Shown: positions 57,401 through 64,000 of the stretch, piece by piece | Position numbering within the stretch: the first letter of the stretch is position 1 | How the letters are laid out: each line of letters begins with the position of its first letter | Source: Zopfochytrium polystomum | Taxonomy: Eukaryota > Chytridiomycota > Chytridiomycetes > Chytridiales > Chytridiaceae | Assembly: GCA_025765615.1 (NCBI GenBank) | Contig: JAIVFJ010000043.1 | Coordinates: forward strand, 248,001-312,000 | Length of the DNA: 64,000 nt | Direction of reading: 5' to 3' | The notes under the pieces: model-generated | The model's database searches: none | What the model was told of the DNA's origin: nothing | The model's input: the letters and a program-made list of their open reading frames with translations, nothing else | Made by a program: the position numbers and the translations under genes

Positions 57401-59795
57401 AGCGCGCCACCAATGTCGAAACCAGGGACCGACGAGGACTGGGTAACAGCGACGGAAATGATGTTCACGGGGAGGGAGGTGCCGTTCCCGGTGAGCGAGT
57501 TGACGAGGCCGCTGACGCCAAGGGATTGCGGCAGGCCAAAGTCGATCACGGCGCCGGAGAGGGAGCGGGTCGACCACGGGTAGTCTGTTTTTGTAATAGT
57601 CGGCATGCCAGTCGTCGTTGATGCCGGTGCGATGGACAGAGAGGATGGATTGAACACACCAAGCTGGTTGATGATGAGTGACGAGTTTGACGAGCCAGAC
57701 CAGAATGGTCCCGATGCGCGTAGGATTGGATTCAGGGCCGTTGCAAGATTGTGGGCAGCACCGACAGTGTTGTTTGGCAGAACGGTGGCGGTAACGGATA
57801 CATAGATGCCGGAGTCATCCGTGTTGACGGCCAGTCCGGAAACGAGAGCTTGCAAAGTGGTGCCGCTGGTTGTCGAAGTTGCGACGGACGCCGTGATTGC
57901 AAGGTCGTCAATGTTGATAGCCGGCGGAAGGGGAATGATTCGCGGGAGGCCAATCACCAACGGGGCAATTATACGGTCGTCGCGGACATCGACAGCGATG
58001 GACGCGTTGCTGAGGAGTCCACCAATTCCGCCGTCAGTGATCTGCGTGATGTTGACGGCATTGAGAACGTCGGACAACTTGATGTGTAGCGCCAGTTTCT
58101 CAGTTATCGTTGAAAGCCAGTCAGCGTTGGGAATGTTAATAGGTCCAACAATCGAAATGGCGGAGGTTGTCTGGACACCGTGCGAGAATATCTCTGAAAT
58201 GAGGGAGCTTATTGCGTTCTGCACGTCTGTGGCGGGCGGGAGCGTTGAATCCAAGAAGTCTAGGGACACGCCCAAGTTTGGCTTGTTCACCAGACGTTTA
58301 AGATTAAACCCTTTCACGGACAACCGACTGATGGCCGTTTCGTTGATGGCAATTCCAAGGTCGACAGAGTCGATGGGTACTTGAATGATTGTTGGATTTT
58401 CGAAGGCAATGCTTGCATTGATGGTCGGACCTCGATCGATGACTCCGACTCCAATGTCGTTGAACGCGATTAGAGGGAATAATGGGTTTCCGGGAAGCAA
58501 ACTCCATAGGTCTTTCGCACGATACTCTGTTGTAATAATAGAGTCTGCGTGTTGTGAGCTAGTAAGGATCTTATCGGGTTCCTTAAAAATGCAAGGGAAC
58601 TTACTAAGATTGCTGGCTTTCAAAAACTGTGGCAAGCCGGTTATGATATCCGCAAAGCCCGTCGTGATTTTCGCCAAATCGATATCCTTACGCACAGGAA
58701 AGTTTCGAATCCACGTGATTCCAAAGACGGTGATGGTCAGGGCGGATTCGCCTCTCAGTACCAACGAGTCCAAACCCTGCGGTGACGAGAACGCTGCGAT
58801 GAGTTCCTTTGACCGTTCCGGATGCGGAAAGATAACAGAGCTGTTTAGATCCAGCTCCAGTGGGTCGGAGACTTTGAAAAAGAGAGGTGGTACATCCACC
58901 GACAGGATCTCAACCCCGTCGAACTGGCCTGACGCTGCTTTGAACGTGATCGTCATGCCGCCGAGCCCGACCCAGAAGGGCAAAGGAACAAAGGACGGGA
59001 GAGTCGACTTGTAGTGAAAGTCTACCCCTGTCGATGTGAATTGCAGCACATCCATTCTGATTTCGGGAGTGGGAGACGCGGCGAATTTTTGTTAATTGTC
59101 CGCCAACTAATTATCAATTTTCCCGAGAATTGACATACTCACACTTGCGCATTAAGAACACTACTGTCGAGAGAGTTCACCTTATCGCTGATGATTTTCG
59201 GGACGATGACGAGTAGCATGACGGGGAACATGATTGCAGTCAGGACGGCGGCGATGAAGCAAAGGTTTATGCAGCAAAAGCACGGTGCTGAAACCCTTCC
59301 GTCGCAATATCGAGCCCGCTTCCGCTGCTTGTGGGACAAGCCGGACGTCCTAAAGTCGTAGACGGGGGTGTACCATCCGCGGACAATCTTCCATAATGGT
59401 CGCCGAAAGCCGCCGCCGCCTCCGACCGCGCGCTGAGCAATGCTGCGGGACCTTTTGGACGAGTGGAGCGACGGATGGGTATGCACTTCAAATACGTCGC
59501 GATGTGTTTTCGCAACGCCGAGTAGAAAGTCTTCTTCGTCCTCATCCGAGTCTGGCTGGCGGCGGACGTCGTTGCCGGCGCGGGCGCTGTCGGATTTGGG
59601 TGTTGGTGTGGAACGGGAAGCGGGGGAGGAGGAGGAGGTGGATGAGGGGTTCGGTAGGAGCGGCTGGTTGCTGCTCGAGCTGCTGCTGTTAGCGTCCGCG
59701 GGGGGTGCCGTCCACGACGGGTGTCGAGGAGGTGCGGCGAATGGGGAAGAGGTGGTTCCTGCGGCGGCATCGGGTTCGGGCAAGGACGCCATCAT
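51439..59795 (-). CDS. Giant membrane-anchored beta-repeat protein (DUF3712/LEA-2-like)
   Basis: Five exons: 59795-59143, 59056-56845, 56786-55200, 55135-53772 and 53704-51439. They give 2,693 residues. The N-terminus is Ser/Pro-rich and cytosolic by inference. It is followed by one transmembrane segment (FIAAVLTAIMFPVMLLVIVP) at residue ~190, so the remaining ~2,480 residues should face a lumen or the outside. That part consists of many beta-rich units of about 150-200 residues. Each has Leu/Val/Ser/Thr alternation and recurring phrases such as ISGIVIAPPGGS, ITGIVLGASKTS, VSGIALGASSSD, and a FPLSV-I-PYLG motif. This resembles the DUF3712/LEA-2 folds of fungal vacuolar proteins such as yeast Tag1, but is far longer. 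Lipid-transfer or membrane-tethering function is speculative. The antisense strand has long open frames that are composition artefacts. Confidence 0.8.
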
Positions 59796-60078
59796 AAACG
59801 AAAAGCACTGATGCCGGTGAGTGTTTCGCTTCAGCCGGGGCGCTGCGGCGGTCTGGACGGCGTCGAGGTCGTCGTCGTACGCCTTAAGGTTGAGGCGAGA
59901 GCGAAGGGAGCGTGCGAGCGATTTGCTGCTTTTTGGTACAAATTATTTTCTCCTTTCTCTGTCTCTATCCACTTTTTTCTCTTTCTCTCTCTTTCTCCTC
60001 CTCCCATTCTTTCTGGGATCACACAAAGACGAAAAGACAGGCTGGAATTGGAAAGAAGCTGCCCACGGGAGCAGTGCA

Positions 60079-60127
60079 CAGACAGACAGACGACCAGACT
60101 AGACAGACAGACAAGCAGACAGACAGA
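60079..60127 (+). repeat. Imperfect (ACAG)n microsatellite
   Basis: Interrupted GACA/ACAG units (CAGACAGACAGACG, then AGACAGACAGACAAG, then CAGACAGACAG) about 290-330 nt upstream of the start codon at 59795. Confidence 0.9.
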
Positions 60128-60715
60128 CTTGAAAATTCTCGGTGCAATGCATAGATTGACTCGGATATTTGCGCGGCAGTGCTGTGCAGCAAGAGGCACC
60201 CGAATTCTGATTGGCCGAGAGCCGCCTCAGGCCACCTCGCAAGTCCAATACTGTCATGTCAAGCAACTCTCTCTTGTTGACCTGCGTTTTCGGCTGGCAG
60301 GCGAGCAAAGGCAAGCAAAACAACAACGGCCCATGGAGGTCGGCTAATGACCTCATCGTCCGCGCGTCCTTTTTTGGGCGCGTGTCCAAGTATTTCTTCT
60401 TGTTTGGGCGTGCGTTGGCGTGACCTGCCGCGATGTCGTCAGGGAATGGGAGTGGGTCCGGTCGGAAGCGTCCAACGAAGGGTCAGTAAAGAAGGGGCAT
60501 CCGCAACCCAATTGCGCTGGTACTCGACTGGCATAGACATTTACGCGCCGCGCGATTCTGGGAAGCTCGTTCTTGGGAGGCGGGAAATTGCGGTTGCCAA
60601 GATTACAGACGAGCAATTACCAGTGCCACGGGTTGTCCAAGCGCCACCGAACGGTCTCGGCTTTGTCAACACTTTTGACACCCGCCGGCACTTCCACGTG
60701 GCCACGCAACACAAA

Positions 60716-60745
60716 ACAAACAAACCAAACCAAACCAAACCAAAA
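60716..60745 (+). repeat. (AAACC)n short tandem repeat
   Basis: About four to five units of AAACC/CAAAC sequence, in the sense AAACCAAACCAAACC. It resembles telomere-type repeats in composition but is too short to mean more than a simple repeat. Confidence 0.7.
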
Positions 60746-60900
60746 TCAAAAAATAAACCATAAAAATCAACGCCAAACCCTTCCACCTACATGTTGTCCA
60801 CGTGCACCGAGCGTGTTAACTTTCCATTCCCTTACGTTGTTGGAAGGTTTGATACATGTTTAATACTAGCACAGTTTTATTACAGATCTGTAGCAGAACT

Positions 60901-63900
60901 CTATATGTTTTGAAGCGAGTCAAAAGTTCCCCTTTGCTCGTCCTCTCCCACAACCTTGTGCTTAGTCAGGTCCACGTAGCTGTTAACTTCCTCAGCGTCC
61001 TCCACCTCGTCTTCGGCAATGTGGTTGGGATCGATGGCAACGCGCTCGAGATACAGCTCCCGCGCATTCGCGACCTGCACAATGTACGGGCGAGGTGGCA
61101 CGAGCCACATCACCACGAAGCTGATGAAATACACAGCCACGTGCCAGAACAAGAGGAATCCGAGCCGAATTGCCAGCCAGTTCTCGGCGGGGGACGGCTC
61201 GATGAAGGTTGAGAAAAAGTACGAGGACGTGAACGCAACGAGAAGGCCCTGCTCGAAAAAAAAACGCGAATGGATTACCAAAAGAGGAACTGATCGGGTC
61301 GAGAGAAGAAAGGATTTTTCCATCGTACATTGGTGCTGACTGCCAGGAGAGAGCAGAACTGAAGAATGCTTTCCCAAATGCCGATACTGTCAGGCTGGGA
61401 ATGACGGTGGCCGTCTAAGTACTTTCAGCATTTTGTAGGCATCGAGACGCACTTCAAACACGTTGTTTATGTAGGCACAGAGTGGCGCCAGGGGGAATGC
61501 TGTAACAAACATTGTAACTTGATTGCGGAACACCCAGGTTCGAGGAATTCAGTCCTTTTTCTCAATCTGTTCAGGCACAGCAAAATAATCTTACCATAAC
61601 CGTACTGAATAGCCTTTTGAAAGTAGTCGTCGTCGAGACCCTCGTTTGCCTGCCTTCTTTCGTCTTTGTAGTACTGGGGCCAATGCTTTTCGTCGGGGAC
61701 GACTTTGCGAAAGGCCATCCGCATCGACCGAAACTTATTGACGATCCAAGGAAGCAAGATCTCCTCCATCCGGTCCACGGCTTGGTCGCCGAGGAAAATG
61801 ATGATAAGCTCCAGGGTAACATCGGCGCTGCATATATCTTTTTCGCAATCTGCCTCATGCCGCGGAAATCCAAGAATAGTTGCACCTGTGAGAAACGGTC
61901 GGACGAAAGCGCTGCGGGTTGAACAGTGGTCAGTGCTTTATGTGGGATGCCTCTGAAGAAGGAAATTGCCCTCACAAGTAGATAATGTGCGAGTAAATAT
62001 TTAGAAACTCGAAGCACCAGTTCTTTACGACCAGCGCCCTTTCAAATCCATCCTCGCTCTTATAGTTTTCAAATTCGTTCAATCTAAGTGCGACGGGACG
62101 GTAGCACCTCCTGCAAATCTGGATGGAGACCAGACCTATCAAGGACGCTGCGAGTGCCGTTCCTTGCTCGCTCGTGTGGTATGTGTTTTGAAGCCAAGCT
62201 ATAAATGCTATCTGTGCCAGGACCGTAGCGATTACCAGACCGACGAAGGGAAGAGTCGCAAGGAAAGAAATGAACTGGCGGATGTGTCGTTTGTACGACG
62301 GGTAATGCAGCTCTATCTTTCCGGTGATTGGGCTCAATCGTTTGCCTGCTGGCTCGAAGGCATGCCTTTGAATGGTCGAGGCTTCAAAGGTGTGGGTTGC
62401 CCATTTGATGGAAAAGTAGCTGTTGCGCCGCTGCCAATACCGGAGATAAAGGACAGACCAAAGCGCCATAAGAAGAGCAAAGTACGGGGACAGTGCGTTG
62501 TCGAATAAATGGTGCCAGTCTGTTGCAGAGTTATCGTCGTTGCTGCAGATGTTCGCTTAACTCGTCGCAATTGACTACGCAAAATGCACTTACACGACTG
62601 TCACAACAATGCCAAATATGAACACGATGACACCAAAAACTGACGAACCGGCGAGCCAGTGGTTGTAAAACTGAAGGTACACGAAATACAATGCAATTTT
62701 TTCGCCGAAATAGTCTCTCATGAGGTCGATTGGTTGCTGGCGCGATTTCACGAATCCGTTTATGAGGCGAGTTCGAAGTGTCCATTCGTGATTTTGAGCT
62801 TGCGCAAGACGAGTCTTTGCGTCCATTTTCTCCACGTCGTCATCTAAGTCGTCAGACTGGTGCACAGGATACATATCCGTGTAAAATCTATGGTCGATAA
62901 GATAATGGATTCCTACGGTGATGGAGCGTGGGTGAAAGGCAACAAATCCTAGCAAATCCCTTTACCTTCACACCGAAATCGCTGATTCGTCTTTAATTTA
63001 ATCTCAATCTGGTCCAGTAGGTTGTACGCGATCAAGATCCTATGACGCTCTTCGAAGAACTTCGTCCGGACAACGTGAGCTGGTTGCGATTCGCAGTCGA
63101 CAAACTTATAAGTGTTGTCTTTTTGGAGCAGTTTGAATTGATAGTTGGAGAGGTTTTTGCTGTCGAGGACTGCGTGCTGAACGTTTAAGTCCAGATGGTA
63201 GTGACCAAACGAGAAGAGACCGGTTCTTTTTTTTGGATGAGCGTCAGCCGGGAGCGGATACGGCGGCTCCTGCTTAATGATTAACGAAGGAATGAATAGG
63301 CTCGAACACACCTTCAGGCGGAACATGAGCTTTAGAGTTCTGGCCTCCACGCACAGAACATGAAAGGGGACCAAGAGTTTCACGTAAATAGTACTGGATT
63401 TTTCTTTGGACTGTTCGTGCTCCATGACGACTCCGCGCTTGCACAGTCGACGTTCGAACTCGTTCCGGGCAAGGACGGCGGCGTCCTCATGTTTCGACTT
63501 TTTAAAGCGCAGTATGTAGTCCCACTGTTCGACACCATAAATGACTGAAACTATCGCATCAGCTGCCCGAAACTTTGGACCTGAAACACCGGAGAGAAAG
63601 GAGTTCAGTACTTGATTTTATTAGCAAATGGCTATTCTAAAAGAAGTCTCACGCACAGAATACCGTAAGCGCCTTCTCTTTGCTCGCCTCCTTGTTGAAT
63701 GCCTTCCACTTGACAACGGCATCAAAGCAGCGCACATCCTCGTCCGCCCAAAGTTTGACGAAACGCCGGTCGTGAAGCCTCCTTATAGTCACATCCGCAC
63801 GGCCGGCGACAATGACCTCCACATGCTCGTGACGAACGACTCCAGGTGATTCAACATCGCTCGCAGGCTGCAACTCGAAGTCTGATTCCGTCTCGCTCTC

Positions 63901-64000
63901 GTCGGGTCGCTCCCGCCGGGCTGGCTGTGGGACACGTTCTAGAGTTTTCCGCCTATTCAAATCCTCAGTGCGAGAAGGTGGCTCGGCTTTTTTCTGACCT
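60901..64000 (-). CDS. Anoctamin/TMEM16 family membrane protein, 5' end outside the window
   Basis: The gene runs off the right edge, so the N-terminus is missing. Traceable blocks are about 63990-63665, 63580-63312, 63270-62955, 62950-62590, then several short exons to 61250, and the last exon 61248-60901. An N-terminal dimerisation region ([20 protein letters not shown]) leads into the first transmembrane part ([20 protein letters not shown]). Later segments carry typical anoctamin sequence: [38 protein letters not shown] and a final membrane span near [16 protein letters not shown]. The C-terminus is acidic ([20 protein letters not shown]). TMEM16 proteins are calcium-activated lipid scramblases or chloride channels, and the fungal members include afTMEM16/nhTMEM16 and yeast Ist2, an ER-plasma membrane tether. 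Whether this one scrambles lipid cannot be told from these blocks. Confidence 0.88.

Larger units (their letters stand above)
59796..60900. promoter_or_regulatory. 5' region of the giant membrane protein and 3' region of the anoctamin gene
   Basis: About 1.1 kb without a recognised gene. It holds (ACAG)n repeats at 60079-60127, a pyrimidine tract near 59950-60010 and an AAACC-type repeat at about 60716-60745. Open frames are low-complexity. Confidence 0.45.

Noticed and set aside
60716..60745. Interstitial telomere
   Set aside because: Only four to five imperfect units. A simple repeat explains it.

Overview
This window is nuclear DNA of an intron-rich eukaryote, most likely a zoosporic (flagellated) fungus of the chytrid grade. 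That assignment is inference. It rests on fungus-typical genes (DUF4246 oxygenase, SFP1-type zinc-finger factor, large DUF3712-like membrane protein, ankyrin-PH-ORD oxysterol protein) lying beside a complete IFT172 gene, which is needed only for building a flagellum. Coding exons are separated by many short GT-AG introns, mostly 45-75 nt, and genes are dense on both strands. No bacterial-style operons, CRISPR arrays, rRNA genes or intact transposons were seen.

Layout, left to right. 1-3134 (+): membrane class III nucleotide cyclase with a divergent active site. 3374-6347 (+): Sel1-repeat protein. 6348-7723: no firm gene, one 30-nt poly-A tract. 7724-9696 (-): DUF4246 protein with an apparent 1-nt frameshift. 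10113-10766: broken and inverted remnant of a 6-phosphofructo-2-kinase/fructose-2,6-bisphosphatase gene. 12637-14728 (+): SFP1-like C2H2 regulator. 15486-22405 (-): IFT172, 23 exons. 23161-25248 (+): Ser/Pro-rich protein of unknown function. About 25990-27130 (-): tentative coiled-coil gene. 27315-32259 (-): DUSP-containing USP15/Ubp12-type deubiquitinase. 32561-33359 (-): FKBP prolyl isomerase built from eight small exons. 33435-38149 (-): STAND-type P-loop NTPase fused to WD40 repeats. 38421-42451 (+): Osh1-like oxysterol-binding protein. 42730-44046 (-): eIF6. 44652-46356 (+): protein made of CxxC modules. 46369-49465 (-): FAN1 nuclease. 49603-50053 (+): COA6-like mitochondrial assembly factor. 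51439-59795 (-): 2,693-residue membrane-anchored beta-repeat protein of DUF3712/LEA-2 appearance. 60901-64000 (-): anoctamin (TMEM16), whose 5' end lies beyond the window.

The genes do not form one pathway. They cover flagellar transport (IFT172), cyclic-nucleotide signalling, lipid exchange and membrane proteins (ORP, anoctamin, DUF3712-like protein), ribosome biogenesis and growth control (eIF6, SFP1-like), DNA repair (FAN1), ubiquitin removal and respiratory-chain assembly. Several are arranged head-to-head with short shared 5' regions (STAND NTPase/ORP, FAN1/COA6), and one convergent pair has stop codons about 13 nt apart (CxxC protein/FAN1). A (ACAG)n tetranucleotide repeat recurs in four 5' intergenic regions. 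Exon limits come from reading frames, splice-site consensus and recalled family sequences. They were not confirmed by alignment or RNA data and may be off by a few bases.
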